A stretch of 64,000 bases of DNA from Pseudomonas poae (GCF_001439785.1 NZ_JYLI01000010.1:161750-225749), one strand, 5' to 3'; positions 18,132-28,081 are shown, counted from the stretch's first letter. Numbers and translations are program-made. The notes: generated by a model from the letters alone, not told the origin.

Positions 18132-21100
18132 GAAAGCGGATGCCCAGCCGTATAAAGGATTATTTGGTTATATTAATTGCCGGCGTATGCTTCAGCACGA
18201 CCGCGCCCGCCGATCATCAAACCGGCCCGGAACACTTCACCTTACTGAGCCGTGCGGGTGCCGTTCAACTGGAGTCTCGACTGGACAAGACTCAGCGTCA
18301 GTGGTTGCAGAACAAACGCGAACTGGTGCTGGGGACTGCTGCGCCCGATTACCCGCCCTTCGACCTCACCTCCAGCGGTTACGACTACGAGGGGTGGACC
18401 GCCGATTACGCAGGGTTGCTGGCCAATGCCCTGAACCTGCCTATCTCCGTGTTGCGCTATCCCACACGCGAGGCCGCAATCCGCGCCCTCGAATCGGGCG
18501 ACATAGACCTGCTGGGCTCCTCCAACGGTTTTGAGGCTGCCAACCCGAACCTTATTCTGTCGCAGCCGTACGCGGTGGACCAACCCGTGCTGGTGACCCG
18601 CGAGGAAGAAACACGCAGCCTGAACGATAACCTGGCCGGGCTGCGCTTGAGCCTGGTGTATCACTACCTGCCGCTGGAAGAAGTGGAAAAGCTGTACCCG
18701 CAAGCGCACATCAGCACCTATCCCTCTTATCAGAACGCGTTGAACGCGGTGGCGTTCGACCAGGCCGACGTGTTCCTGGGCGATACCATCTCCACCCACT
18801 ACATGATCAACAAGGGCTACCTGAAAAACGTGCGCATGGCCAATTTCGGCAAACATGAAGCCTACGGTTTCAGCTTTGCGTTACGCCAGGACCAGCGCGT
18901 TCTGCTGTCCCTTGTCGATTCGGTACTGGCCGCAGTGCCCATCAACGAACGGGACAGTATTGCCAAACGCTGGAGCGCCGGCAGCGACATCCTGCTCACC
19001 GACAAGAAACTGCACCTCACCCCGCGCGAAGAACGTTGGCTGCAGGACCATCCGGTAGTCAGCGTGCTGGTCAATGAAACCTTCGCACCGCTGACGTTTT
19101 TCGACGCTGACGGCAACTTCCGCGGCATCACGGCCGACTTGCTCGAATTGATTCGGCTGCGCACCGGCCTGCGCTTCGAGATTCGGCGATCACGTGAAGT
19201 CAGCTCGATGATCGAGGAGGTCAGCGCGGGGAAAGCCGATATCATCGGGGCCATTATTCCCAGCGATGAACGCGAGGACCAACTCAACTTCAGCCGCCCC
19301 TATCTGGAAAACTCCTACGTACTGTTGACGCGAAAGGAGCCGCAAGCCCCCTTGAACCTGGAGCAGATGGCGGGCAAGCGCCTGGCGATCACCCAAGGCA
19401 ATCCACTGATAAACATGCTCGCCCAGGACTTCCCGCAGATTCAACTGGTGGAGGCCGGCAATACCTTCAAGGCCTCTGAAATGCTGGTCCAGGGACAGGT
19501 GGATGGCGCAGTGAATTCTCTGGTGATTGCCAATTACCTGCTTTCTTCCCAGGCGTTTCAGGACAAGTTGCAGATCAGCACCAGCATCGGCACCCTTTCA
19601 GCCACTTTTGCCCTGGCCACATCGCGCAAGGCCACCGAGCTGAGTTCGATCCTCGACAAGGCGTTGCTCAGCATTGCCCCGGACGAGCTGGGCGTCATCA
19701 ACAGTCGCTGGCGGGGATACTCCGCGGCCTCCGACAGCTACTGGCGCAACTACCACCGCCTGATCACGCAGATCATCATCGGCGCCGGGCTGCTGCTGCT
19801 GATTTCCCTGACCTGGAACGCCTACATGCGCCGCCAGATCACCCAGCGAAAACTGGCTGAGCGAGCGCTTAACGACCAGTTCGAGTTCATGCGTGCACTG
19901 GTCAACGAAACCCCACATCCGATCTATGTGCGAGACCGCAAGGGCTTGCTGCAAACCTGTAACGACAGTTACCTGCAAGTGTTCGGCGTCAAGCGAGAAG
20001 ACGTGATCGGCAAAAGCGTGATCCAGATGAACATGGCCATCGAGGCCGAGGCCGCGCAATACCACGCTGATTACCAGCGCGTCGTAGCGCAGGGCAACCC
20101 GCTGATTCTGGATCGCACCCTGCATATCCAGGGTAAAAAAATGACCATCTACCATTGGATTCTTCCCTATCGCGACTCGGTCGGGGAGGTCCAGGGCATC
20201 ATCGGTGGCTGGATCGATATCAGTGATCGCCGCCAACTGTTCGACGAACTGCGCGCCGCCAAGGAGCGCGCCGACGAAGCCAATCGGGCAAAAAGCACCT
20301 TCCTCGCGACCATGAGTCATGAAATCCGCACGCCGATGAACGCAGTGATAGGCATGCTCGAGCTGACACTCAAGCGCGCCGACCAGGGCCACCTCGATCG
20401 CCCGGCCATCGAGGTGGCCTACAACTCGGCCAAGGACTTGCTGGAGTTGATTGGCGATATCCTCGACATTGCGCGCATCGAGTCCGGCCGTTTGAGCCTG
20501 GCACCGGAGCGGGTGAACCTGCGGGAAGTGATTGAATCGGTGGTGCGCGTATTCGACGGCCTTGCGCGGCAGAAAACCCTCAGCCTGCTGCTTGAGTTCA
20601 AGCCGGAGCTGGACGCCACCGAAGTGCTGATCGACCCGCTGCGCTTCAAACAGGTACTGTCGAACCTGGTCAGCAACGCCATCAAGTTCACCGAACACGG
20701 GCAGGTAAAGATCAAGGTGGACGTGCAACCCACCGACCAGCCGCAACAGGTCGAGATGAAACTGGTGGTCGAGGACACCGGCATCGGCATCAGCCGGGAC
20801 GACCAGATGCGCCTGTTCGAACCCTTCGCCCAGGCCGACAATTCCGGACACCTGGCCAGGAGCGGCGCAGGACTGGGGCTGGTGATATGTCGCAGCCTGT
20901 GCGCCATGATGGGCGGTCAACTGAGTCTGAGCAGTGTGCCGATGGTCGGCACCCAAGTGCATGTCCATTTGAAAATGCCCAGCCTGCAGCCGGTCGAGCG
21001 GATGGACGAGCCAAAACCGGCCGACCCTGCCCCTGCGCCGGTACTCAACGTGCTGGTGGTGGATGACCACCCCGCCAACCGCCTGCTGATGTGCCAGCAA

Positions 21101-21778
21101 CTGGGTTACCTGGGTCATCAGTTCACCGCCGCTCCACACGGTGCGGCCGGGTTCCAGGCGTGGCGCCAGGAACATTTCGACCTGGTCATCGCGGACTGCA
21201 ACATGCCCATCATGAACGGCTACGAGTTGAGCCGCTCGATCCGCGAGTATGAACAGCGCGAGCAACTGCCGCCCTGCGTGGTGCTGGGCTTTACCGCCAA
21301 CGCCCAGCCGGAGGAGAAACTGCACTGCAAGGAGGCTGGCATGGACGACTGCCTGTTCAAGCCGATCAGCCTAACGGTGCTGGAGCGACAACTGGCGCAG
21401 GTGGAGCGCCAATCGCGTGGCACCCCCCTGGACCTTGCCAGCCTCGACCACTTGACGGGAGGAGACGCCCAATTAAGTCGTCGCCTGCTGGAAGAGTTAT
21501 TGAGCAGCAGCCGTGATGACCGTCAGGAGTTGATGGCCCTCACGACGCGGCGCGCGCAGCTTCAAGAGTTCATCGAGCAGGCGCATAAAATCAAGGGCGC
21601 CGCACGCATCGTCCAGGCCGGCACCCTGGCCGCTCAGTGCGAGGCCGTGGAACAGGCCTGTGCCCGGGAAGATGATTGGCCTGCAATCGAAGCCGCGATC
21701 AAGGTCCTGGAAAAAGGCATGCTCGAGCTGGAAAGAACGCTGCACATACAACTCAACAGCCTGAAGGCGCAAGACTGA
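18128..21778 (+). CDS. BvgS/EvgS-like unorthodox hybrid sensor histidine kinase
   Basis: 1216 aa. Order: signal sequence (about 1-30), two tandem periplasmic SBP_bac_3 (Venus flytrap) domains (about 50-285 and 300-535), a membrane helix (about 550-572), a PAS domain (about 590-700), HisKA with His731 in MSHEIRTPMN, HATPase (DTGIGIS, GAGLGL), a receiver with Asp1023 in IADCNMPIMNG and an HPt domain with His1153 in AHKIKGAA. All phosphorelay residues are present, so a full His-Asp-His-Asp relay to the upstream BvgA-like regulator is expected. The ligand of the flytrap domains is unknown. GTG start; an ATG at 18140 is possible. Confidence 0.93.
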   Translation: MRKRMPSRIKDYLVILIAGVCFSTTAPADHQTGPEHFTLLSRAGAVQLESRLDKTQRQWLQNKRELVLGTAAPDYPPFDLTSSGYDYEGWTADYAGLLANALNLPISVLRYPTREAAIRALESGDIDLLGSSNGFEAANPNLILSQPYAVDQPVLVTREEETRSLNDNLAGLRLSLVYHYLPLEEVEKLYPQAHISTYPSYQNALNAVAFDQADVFLGDTISTHYMINKGYLKNVRMANFGKHEAYGFSFALRQDQRVLLSLVDSVLAAVPINERDSIAKRWSAGSDILLTDKKLHLTPREERWLQDHPVVSVLVNETFAPLTFFDADGNFRGITADLLELIRLRTGLRFEIRRSREVSSMIEEVSAGKADIIGAIIPSDEREDQLNFSRPYLENSYVLLTRKEPQAPLNLEQMAGKRLAITQGNPLINMLAQDFPQIQLVEAGNTFKASEMLVQGQVDGAVNSLVIANYLLSSQAFQDKLQISTSIGTLSATFALATSRKATELSSILDKALLSIAPDELGVINSRWRGYSAASDSYWRNYHRLITQIIIGAGLLLLISLTWNAYMRRQITQRKLAERALNDQFEFMRALVNETPHPIYVRDRKGLLQTCNDSYLQVFGVKREDVIGKSVIQMNMAIEAEAAQYHADYQRVVAQGNPLILDRTLHIQGKKMTIYHWILPYRDSVGEVQGIIGGWIDISDRRQLFDELRAAKERADEANRAKSTFLATMSHEIRTPMNAVIGMLELTLKRADQGHLDRPAIEVAYNSAKDLLELIGDILDIARIESGRLSLAPERVNLREVIESVVRVFDGLARQKTLSLLLEFKPELDATEVLIDPLRFKQVLSNLVSNAIKFTEHGQVKIKVDVQPTDQPQQVEMKLVVEDTGIGISRDDQMRLFEPFAQADNSGHLARSGAGLGLVICRSLCAMMGGQLSLSSVPMVGTQVHVHLKMPSLQPVERMDEPKPADPAPAPVLNVLVVDDHPANRLLMCQQLGYLGHQFTAAPHGAAGFQAWRQEHFDLVIADCNMPIMNGYELSRSIREYEQREQLPPCVVLGFTANAQPEEKLHCKEAGMDDCLFKPISLTVLERQLAQVERQSRGTPLDLASLDHLTGGDAQLSRRLLEELLSSSRDDRQELMALTTRRAQLQEFIEQAHKIKGAARIVQAGTLAAQCEAVEQACAREDDWPAIEAAIKVLEKGMLELERTLHIQLNSLKAQD

Positions 21779-22261
21779 TCAGCAATCCGTCAAACGCAGA
21801 AAAATGGCCGCCAGTTGTTCGATACCCGCCTGGTCCTGCTCGGTAAAACGGGCCAGCGACGGGCTGTCGAGATCGAGTACGCCAATCAGTTGGTCATTCT
21901 TGATCAGCGGCACCACCAGCTCGCTGTTCGAAGCGCTGTCACAGGCGATATGCCCGGCAAATGCGTGAACATCTTCAACCCGCTGGGTTTGCCGCGAGGC
22001 CGCCGCCGCGCCGCATACACCGCGACCAAACGGAATGCGCACACAGGCAATCTGGCCCTGGAACGGGCCAAGCACCAGCTCATCGTCACGATTGAGGTAG
22101 AAACCGGCCCAGTTAAGGTCGTCCAACTGGTTGAACAGAAACGCGGAAAACTGTGCACTGTTGGCGATGAAATCACGTTCATCCGCCAGCAGCGACTCCA
22201 ACTGCGCGCATAACATGGCGTAGCCGTCCAGGCCGGTGCCCGCGTGTTGTAAATCGATCAT
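21779..22261 (-). CDS. msrC: Free methionine-R-sulfoxide reductase (GAF domain)
   Basis: 160 aa single GAF domain of the fRMsr/YebR type. The three family cysteines are at 73, 83 and 107, with spacings of 10 and 24 residues as in the E. coli enzyme; the last, in HIACDSASNSE, is the catalytic position. It reduces free L-methionine-R-sulfoxide. The start at 22261 overlaps the end of the upstream ATPase gene; the stop directly abuts that of the BvgS-like gene. Confidence 0.92.
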   Translation of the reverse strand: MIDLQHAGTGLDGYAMLCAQLESLLADERDFIANSAQFSAFLFNQLDDLNWAGFYLNRDDELVLGPFQGQIACVRIPFGRGVCGAAAASRQTQRVEDVHAFAGHIACDSASNSELVVPLIKNDQLIGVLDLDSPSLARFTEQDQAGIEQLAAIFLRLTDC

Positions 22262-23148
22262 GGTTGACGCTCCAGCAATTTGAGACCCACCCAATAGCGG
22301 GCGAATTGATACGCACAGCGGCCGTTACGGTTGCCGCGCCCGGTGGCCCAGCGTACGGCGAGGATGTCGAGGGCTTCATCGCGCTGCCACTGCAGCCCGG
22401 CCTTGCTTGCCAACTCGCCGATCCAGTGTTCGACCACATCGAGGAAATGTTCCTGGCTAAATGGATAGAACGACAGCCACAAGCCAAATCGGTCGGACAG
22501 GGCAATCTTGTCTTCCACCGCTTCGCTGGGGTGCAGTTCGCCGTCCACGTGTTTCCAGTTGTCATTGTCGCTCTGGTGCTCCGGAACCAGGTGACGGCGG
22601 TTGGAGGTGGCATACAACAGCACATTATCCGGCGCCTGCTCCAGGGAGCCGTCCAGCACACTCTTGAGGATGCGGTAGTCGCCCTCACCGGCCTCGAACG
22701 AAAGGTCGTCGCAGAACAGGATGAAACGCTGCGGCAGCTTGAGCAACTGCTCGACCACACGTGGCAGATCAGCCAGGTGGTCACGCTCGATCTCGATCAG
22801 GCGCAAGCCGGCCTTGGCATGCTGAGCCAGCAAGGCGCGCACCATGGACGATTTGCCGGTGCCACGCGAGCCCCACAGCAACGCATGGTTGGCGGGCAGG
22901 CCGTCAAGGAACTGCTGGGTGTTGCGTGCCAGTTGCTCGCGCTGTTTGTCTACGCCGATCAGGTCGGACAGGCGCATGTCGAGGCTGACTTCCAGCGGCA
23001 GCAGGAAGCCACTGCGGCCTTCGCGCTGCCAGCGAGCGGCCAGGCACTGGTGCCAGTCGATGGCTTGGCGTGGCGCGGGTAACAACGGTTCCAGCCGCGC
23101 GAGTACCGCGTCGGCACGCTCAAGAAAAGCGTTCAATCGAGAGTCCAC
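22258..23148 (-). CDS. AAA-type ATPase, DUF815 family
   Basis: 296 aa, GTG start at 23148. The nucleotide-binding site reads LLWGSRGTGKSSMV (Walker A) and ILFCDDLSF (Walker B), with ATSNRRHLVPEH as sensor 1; LSDRFGLWLSFYPF follows. This matches the DUF815 group of AAA proteins, whose cellular role is not settled. It overlaps the fRMsr gene by 4 bp and its start region is antisense to the 5' end region of the SagS-like kinase gene. Confidence 0.88.
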   Translation of the reverse strand: MDSRLNAFLERADAVLARLEPLLPAPRQAIDWHQCLAARWQREGRSGFLLPLEVSLDMRLSDLIGVDKQREQLARNTQQFLDGLPANHALLWGSRGTGKSSMVRALLAQHAKAGLRLIEIERDHLADLPRVVEQLLKLPQRFILFCDDLSFEAGEGDYRILKSVLDGSLEQAPDNVLLYATSNRRHLVPEHQSDNDNWKHVDGELHPSEAVEDKIALSDRFGLWLSFYPFSQEHFLDVVEHWIGELASKAGLQWQRDEALDILAVRWATGRGNRNGRCAYQFARYWVGLKLLERQP

Positions 23149-23303
23149 GTCTGTTCCTCTGGCAAGTTCCTGAAAAAGATGGCGTATTGGCAGCTGTGCT
23201 GCTGGCCGCAGCAGGCTGCACCTGTAAAAATAACCGATTCGTGCCGGGCGAGCCTTGGCCTCTGGATGTTCAGCTATGCTTGCCGGGCGAAAGGAAACGT
23301 GAA

Positions 23304-25628
23304 GTGATTCAACACTCGATGGATATCAGGTTCGCCCACCGCTTGTCTTATAAACAAGCCAGATTGACTGTGCTGGTAGGTTTCATCCTGGGAACCTTGC
23401 TCAGCCTTGGGCAAATTGGCATTGATTATGCCAGCGAAGACGCCTCCATCAACCGTGAAATTCGCTCGCTGATCGAAATCAGCCATAACCCTGCGTCACG
23501 GATCGCCTACAACATCGACGCTGAACTGGCCAAGGAACTGACCCTCGGCCTGCTGCATTCCCCCGCCATTATTCGCGCGCAAGTGGTCGACAACAACGGC
23601 GTCATACTGGCCGACGTCAATCGTCCGCGCAGCGAAGGCACCTATAGGCCCATCAGTGATTTCCTGTTTGGCGCCAATCGCCAATTCGAAGACCATCTGT
23701 TCCTCAGCCACATGCCCGACGAGTCACTCGGCGTGCTGTACCTGGACGTTGACACTTATGCCTTCGGCAGCCGCTTCCTGCGCCGCGCCGAGATCACCCT
23801 GCTCAACGGGTTCGTGCGCAGCCTGTTGCTGAGCGGAATTCTGCTGGGCCTGTTTTATGTGATGCTGACGCAGCCGCTGGTGCGCATCATCCGCGAATTG
23901 AGCACCCGCAAGCAGGCGCGCCTGGACTGCCCGCCGGGGCATGAACAGGATGAGATCGGTGTGCTGGTCAACATGGCCAACCAGCAATTCGACAATATGC
24001 AGACCGAAATCCAGCAGCGCCGCCACGCCGAAGACCGACTCACCGAGTACCTGGGGCAGTTGGAAGATATCGTTTCGGCGCGCACTCTGGAGCTCAAGGC
24101 CAGCAACCAGCGCCTGAGCCAATCGAACGATGAGCTGGAGGCAGCGAAGATGAACGCCCTGGGCATGGCCCAGGCGCGGGCGGCGTTCCTGGCCAACATG
24201 AGCCACGAGATCCGTACACCACTCAATGGCTTGCTCGGCATGATCGCGCTGTCCCTGGACAGCCCGCTGAACGCCGAACAGCGTCAGCAACTGTCGATCG
24301 CCCACGACTCCGGCAAGGTGCTGGTGGACTTGCTCAACGATATTCTCGACCTCTCCAAGTTCGACGCGGGCCAGCTGGAGCTGGAGCGCATCCCGTTCGA
24401 CCTGGGCTCCATGGTGGAGGACACCGCCAACCTGCTGTCGCAAAACGCGGCGCCGAGCGTCGAGCTGACCTGCCTGATCGACCCACATTTTCCGGCCCAG
24501 GTGCTCGGTGACCCGACGCGGGTACGGCAGATCGTCAGCAACCTGCTCTCCAACGCGTTGAAGTTCACGCGTTTCGGCCGTGTGGACGTTCGGCTCAGCG
24601 CCCAGGACGGTCAGGTAAAAATCGAGGTCTGCGACACTGGCATCGGCATCGCCCAGGACGCGCAGGTGAAAATCTTCCAGCCGTTCACCCAGGCAGGCGC
24701 CGGCATCACTCGCCAGTTTGGCGGCACCGGGCTGGGCCTGGCGCTCACCCATAACCTGTGCGAAGCCATGCACGGACGTTTGAGCATCAGTTCCGAAGTG
24801 GGCTTTGGCAGCCAGTTCTGCGCCGAACTGCCGCTGCCCAGCCACCTGCCCGCCAGCCGACAAGCACCACTCAAAGGTGAAGTGCTGGTGATTACCCATG
24901 CTGGCAGCGGTCTGACGGAGCTGCTCACGTCGCTGTTGCCGCACTGGGGACTGAGCACGCGCTGTGTGACGATGGATGACGACATGACCGGGCAAGCGCC
25001 CGACCTGCTGATCACCGACTGCCCGGAATGCCTGTTCCGCATCCGCCCGGGCATTTGCGCGCCGATACTTGTGGTCACCGCCTACGGTAATTTCATGCCC
25101 AGCGAAGAGGTCGCCACGTTCGCGCCCTTGCAGCAACAGGCGCGTCCGTTGAGCCGCAATGCGTTGTACCAGATCCTGCAGCGCAACCTGCGCAGCGACA
25201 CGCAATTGGCGCTCGATACCGTGCAGCGGGAAACCGCGCCGACGGCACACAGGGCGCGCATCCTGCTGGTGGAGGACAACCCGGTCAACCAATTGGTGGC
25301 CAAAGGCATGCTCGCCAAGCTGGGTTGTGAGGTGATCGTGGCGGCCCATGGCGGCGAAGCGCTCAGGTTTCTCGAGGAACAGCGTTTTGACATGGTGTTA
25401 ATGGACTGCAACATGCCGGTGATGGACGGCTACGAAGCCAGCCGCCAGATCCGCCGCAGTGGCCGCTGGCCGGATCTGCCGATTGTCGCCTTGACGGCCA
25501 ATGCGCTGTCCGAAGAGCGCGAGCGCTGCCGAGCGGCGGGGATGGACGATTACCTGGCCAAACCGTTCCGCCGCGAGGAACTCAATGCCCTGCTGGACCT
25601 GTGGGTACCTGAAGCGCCAGCGCGTTGA
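23304..25628 (+). CDS. SagS-like hybrid sensor histidine kinase
   Basis: 774 aa from a GTG at 23304, with AAGGAAA six bases upstream; an ATG at 23319 is possible. Layout: membrane helix (about 21-40), periplasmic sensor (about 41-160), second helix (about 165-190), coiled coil, HisKA with His301 in MSHEIRTPLNG, HATPase (DTGIGIA, GTGLGLAL), a degenerate receiver-like segment (about 530-640) and a true receiver with Asp701 in LMDCNMPVMDG. No HPt domain. Identification as SagS rests on this architecture and on the adjacent gpx, msrB, aminotransferase and htpX genes, which follow sagS in P. aeruginosa. Confidence 0.82.
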   Translation: MIQHSMDIRFAHRLSYKQARLTVLVGFILGTLLSLGQIGIDYASEDASINREIRSLIEISHNPASRIAYNIDAELAKELTLGLLHSPAIIRAQVVDNNGVILADVNRPRSEGTYRPISDFLFGANRQFEDHLFLSHMPDESLGVLYLDVDTYAFGSRFLRRAEITLLNGFVRSLLLSGILLGLFYVMLTQPLVRIIRELSTRKQARLDCPPGHEQDEIGVLVNMANQQFDNMQTEIQQRRHAEDRLTEYLGQLEDIVSARTLELKASNQRLSQSNDELEAAKMNALGMAQARAAFLANMSHEIRTPLNGLLGMIALSLDSPLNAEQRQQLSIAHDSGKVLVDLLNDILDLSKFDAGQLELERIPFDLGSMVEDTANLLSQNAAPSVELTCLIDPHFPAQVLGDPTRVRQIVSNLLSNALKFTRFGRVDVRLSAQDGQVKIEVCDTGIGIAQDAQVKIFQPFTQAGAGITRQFGGTGLGLALTHNLCEAMHGRLSISSEVGFGSQFCAELPLPSHLPASRQAPLKGEVLVITHAGSGLTELLTSLLPHWGLSTRCVTMDDDMTGQAPDLLITDCPECLFRIRPGICAPILVVTAYGNFMPSEEVATFAPLQQQARPLSRNALYQILQRNLRSDTQLALDTVQRETAPTAHRARILLVEDNPVNQLVAKGMLAKLGCEVIVAAHGGEALRFLEEQRFDMVLMDCNMPVMDGYEASRQIRRSGRWPDLPIVALTANALSEERERCRAAGMDDYLAKPFRREELNALLDLWVPEAPAR

Positions 25629-25658
25629 GCTGCGCAAAACAACACGGTAGTCGCATGC

Positions 25659-26144
25659 TCATTTGAGCAGAGCTTCGATCTCCCGGGTCAGGTCCTGCGG
25701 CTTGGTGGTCGGGCCAAACCGCTTGACCTGCCGGCCGTCGCGGCCGATCAGGAACTTGGTGAAGTTCCACTTGATGCCCTTGGAACCCAACAGGCCGGGC
25801 GCCTGTTTTTTCAACTGCACAAACAAGGGGTGAGCATCGCTGCCGTTGACATCGACTTTCTTGAACAACGGGAAGCTGACGCCGAAGTTCAGCTCGCAGA
25901 ACTCTGAAATCGCGCCCTCATCGCCCGGTTCCTGTTTGCCAAATTGATTGCAGGGGAACCCCAGCACCACCAGGCCCTGGTCCTTGTACTCCTGCCAGAG
26001 TTGCTCCAGGCCCTTGTACTGCGGGGTGAAGCCGCATTTGCTGGCGGTGTTGACCACCAGAATGGCCTTGCCGGCGAAATCGGCCAGGGTCTTCTGCTCA
26101 CCCTTGATGGTGGTGCAGGGGATGCTCAGCAGCGTATCGGCCAT
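25659..26144 (-). CDS. Glutathione peroxidase (cysteine type)
   Basis: 161 aa. Catalytic motif ASKCGFTPQYKGLE with Cys37, then LGFPCNQFGKQEPG (resolving Cys and Gln) and WNFTKFLIGRDG. It reduces hydroperoxides, in this family usually at the expense of thioredoxin rather than glutathione. It converges on the SagS-like gene with 30 bp between the stops. The ATG at 26144 gives the usual MADTLLSIPC start. Confidence 0.94.
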   Translation of the reverse strand: MADTLLSIPCTTIKGEQKTLADFAGKAILVVNTASKCGFTPQYKGLEQLWQEYKDQGLVVLGFPCNQFGKQEPGDEGAISEFCELNFGVSFPLFKKVDVNGSDAHPLFVQLKKQAPGLLGSKGIKWNFTKFLIGRDGRQVKRFGPTTKPQDLTREIEALLK

Positions 26145-26238
26145 GGCAGCGTCTCGATCAGTGAAAGGGCTTGAAGATAGTCGGCCCTTCAATCCTGTGC
26201 AATTTACATAGATGGCGCTGATGGCGCGCAATCAGAGC

Positions 26239-26256
26239 GTGGGAGGGGCTCGCCCC
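26239..26256. repeat. Solitary REP-like element
   Basis: GTGGGAGGGGCTCGCCCC is the core of a Pseudomonas REP sequence, between gpx and msrB, with no facing partner. The same core occurs in the pair at 34044-34129. Confidence 0.65.
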
Positions 26257-26265
26257 CATTGGATC

Positions 26266-26658
26266 TCAGCGCGGGACGAGGTCCAGGCACACCGAGTTGA
26301 TGCAGTAACGCAGGCCGGTCGGCGGCGGGCCATCAGGGAACACATGACCCAGGTGCGCATCGCATTTGGCACAGGTCACTTCGGTGCGGATCATCCCGTG
26401 GCTGACGTCGCGGATCTCGATCATCGCGCTGTCGGCAATCGGCGCGTAAAAGCTGGGCCAGCCGCAACCGGAATCGAATTTGGTGGTGGAGTCGAACAGC
26501 GGCTCATTGCAGCAGATGCAGTGATAGACGCCGTCGGTCCTGGTGTCGTTGTACTTGCCGCTGAACGGGCGCTCCGTGCCTTTGAGACGGCATACGTTGT
26601 ACTGCTCCGGATCAAGCATCGCTTTCCATTCATCAACGGTTTTCTGCAACTTATCCAT
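26266..26658 (-). CDS. msrB: MsrB, peptide methionine-R-sulfoxide reductase
   Basis: 131 aa. Two zinc CXXC pairs (Cys47/Cys50 and Cys96/Cys99), the family block SGCGWPSFY and the catalytic Cys119 in RYCINSVCL. It repairs oxidised methionine in proteins. Start ATG at 26658 is used; the frame runs further upstream without family likeness. It lies 121 bp upstream of gpx on the same strand and divergent from the aminotransferase. Confidence 0.95.
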   Translation of the reverse strand: MDKLQKTVDEWKAMLDPEQYNVCRLKGTERPFSGKYNDTRTDGVYHCICCNEPLFDSTTKFDSGCGWPSFYAPIADSAMIEIRDVSHGMIRTEVTCAKCDAHLGHVFPDGPPPTGLRYCINSVCLDLVPR

Positions 26659-26860
26659 GGGTACACCTCGGTCACTGAAAAACCCTGATCTGTGTCTTTT
26701 CCACGGATCAGGCGGCACGTATGATTGCGCCTCTTCAAAACGCCAGTCTGGCACCCGCGCCACCGCCATTCAAACGTATTTACAGGTGCGGACCGCGCAG
26801 GATTCACAGTACGGTAGTGTCTTCACCGTCTGGATCGTTCATTTTCAGGATCACATCGCC

Positions 26861-28072
26861 ATGCAGGTCAGCAAATCGAACAAGCTCGCCAACGTCTGCT
26901 ATGACATTCGCGGCCCGGTGCTCAAGCACGCCAAGCGCCTGGAAGAGGAAGGCCATCGCATCCTCAAGCTGAACATCGGCAACCCGGCGCCCTTTGGTTT
27001 CGAAGCGCCGGAGGAAATCCTCCAGGATGTGATCCGCAACCTGCCCACAGCCCAGGGCTACAGTGACTCCAAAGGCCTGTTCAGCGCGCGCAAGGCGGTG
27101 ATGCAGTACTACCAGCAGAAGCAGGTCGACGGTGTCGGTATCGAGGACATTTACCTGGGCAACGGGGTGTCCGAGCTGATCGTGATGTCCATGCAGGCCC
27201 TGCTCAACAACGGTGACGAAGTGCTGGTGCCTGCGCCGGACTATCCGCTGTGGACCGCCGCCGTGACCCTCGCCGGTGGCCATCCGGTGCATTACCTGTG
27301 CGATGAGGGCGCCGACTGGTTCCCGGACCTGGCCGACATCAAGGCCAAGATCACGCCCAATACCAAAGCGCTGGTGATCATCAACCCGAACAACCCCACC
27401 GGCGCGGTGTACTCGAGGGAAGTCCTGCTGGGCATGCTCGAACTGGCGCGCCAGCACAACCTGGTGGTGTTCTCCGACGAGATCTACGACAAGATCCTCT
27501 ATGACGACGCCGTGCACATCTGCACCGGCTCCCTGGCCCCGGACCTGTTGTGCCTGACGTTCAACGGCCTGTCCAAGTCTTATCGGGTGGCGGGGTTCCG
27601 CTCCGGCTGGATCGCGATTTCCGGGCCCAAGCACAATGCTCAAAGCTACATCGAAGGCATCGACATGCTGGCCAACATGCGCCTGTGTGCCAATGTGCCG
27701 AGCCAGCACGCGATCCAGACCGCCCTCGGCGGCTACCAGAGCATCAACGACCTGGTATTGCCCCAGGGACGCCTGCTGGAGCAGCGCAACCGTACCTGGG
27801 AGCTGCTCAACGACATTCCCGGCGTGAGCTGCGTCAAACCCATGGGCGCGCTATATGCCTTCCCGCGCATTGACCCGAAGGTGTGCCCGATCCTCAATGA
27901 CGAAAAGTTCGTGCTCGACCTGCTGCTGTCGGAAAAGCTGCTGGTGGTACAGGGCACTGCGTTCAACTGGCCGTGGCCGGATCACTTCCGCGTGGTGACC
28001 CTGCCGCGTGTGGATGACCTGGAAATGGCCATTGGTCGTATCGGCAATTTCCTCAAGTCTTATCGCCAGTAA
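26861..28072 (+). CDS. AlaA-like class I/II aminotransferase
   Basis: 403 aa PLP enzyme, cytoplasmic. KLNIGNPAPFGFEAPEEI, the NPNNPTGAVYS block and the PLP lysine in FNGLSKSYRVAGFRSGW place it with glutamate-pyruvate aminotransferase AlaA/YfbQ. The ATG at 26861 gives the family start MQVSKSNKLANVCYDIRGPV. The long 202-bp gap to msrB should hold both promoters. A hairpin downstream (28082-28112) probably ends the transcript. Confidence 0.93.
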   Translation: MQVSKSNKLANVCYDIRGPVLKHAKRLEEEGHRILKLNIGNPAPFGFEAPEEILQDVIRNLPTAQGYSDSKGLFSARKAVMQYYQQKQVDGVGIEDIYLGNGVSELIVMSMQALLNNGDEVLVPAPDYPLWTAAVTLAGGHPVHYLCDEGADWFPDLADIKAKITPNTKALVIINPNNPTGAVYSREVLLGMLELARQHNLVVFSDEIYDKILYDDAVHICTGSLAPDLLCLTFNGLSKSYRVAGFRSGWIAISGPKHNAQSYIEGIDMLANMRLCANVPSQHAIQTALGGYQSINDLVLPQGRLLEQRNRTWELLNDIPGVSCVKPMGALYAFPRIDPKVCPILNDEKFVLDLLLSEKLLVVQGTAFNWPWPDHFRVVTLPRVDDLEMAIGRIGNFLKSYRQ

Positions 28073-28081
28073 TGAAAATGA

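Noticed and set aside
19598..21325. 575-codon minus-strand open frame opposite the BvgS-like kinase gene
   Set aside because: Same reason: a His/Gln-rich shadow of an intact kinase gene.
23724..25349. 541-codon minus-strand open frame opposite the SagS-like kinase gene
   Set aside because: Shadow of the kinase frame; no ribosome binding site or domain.
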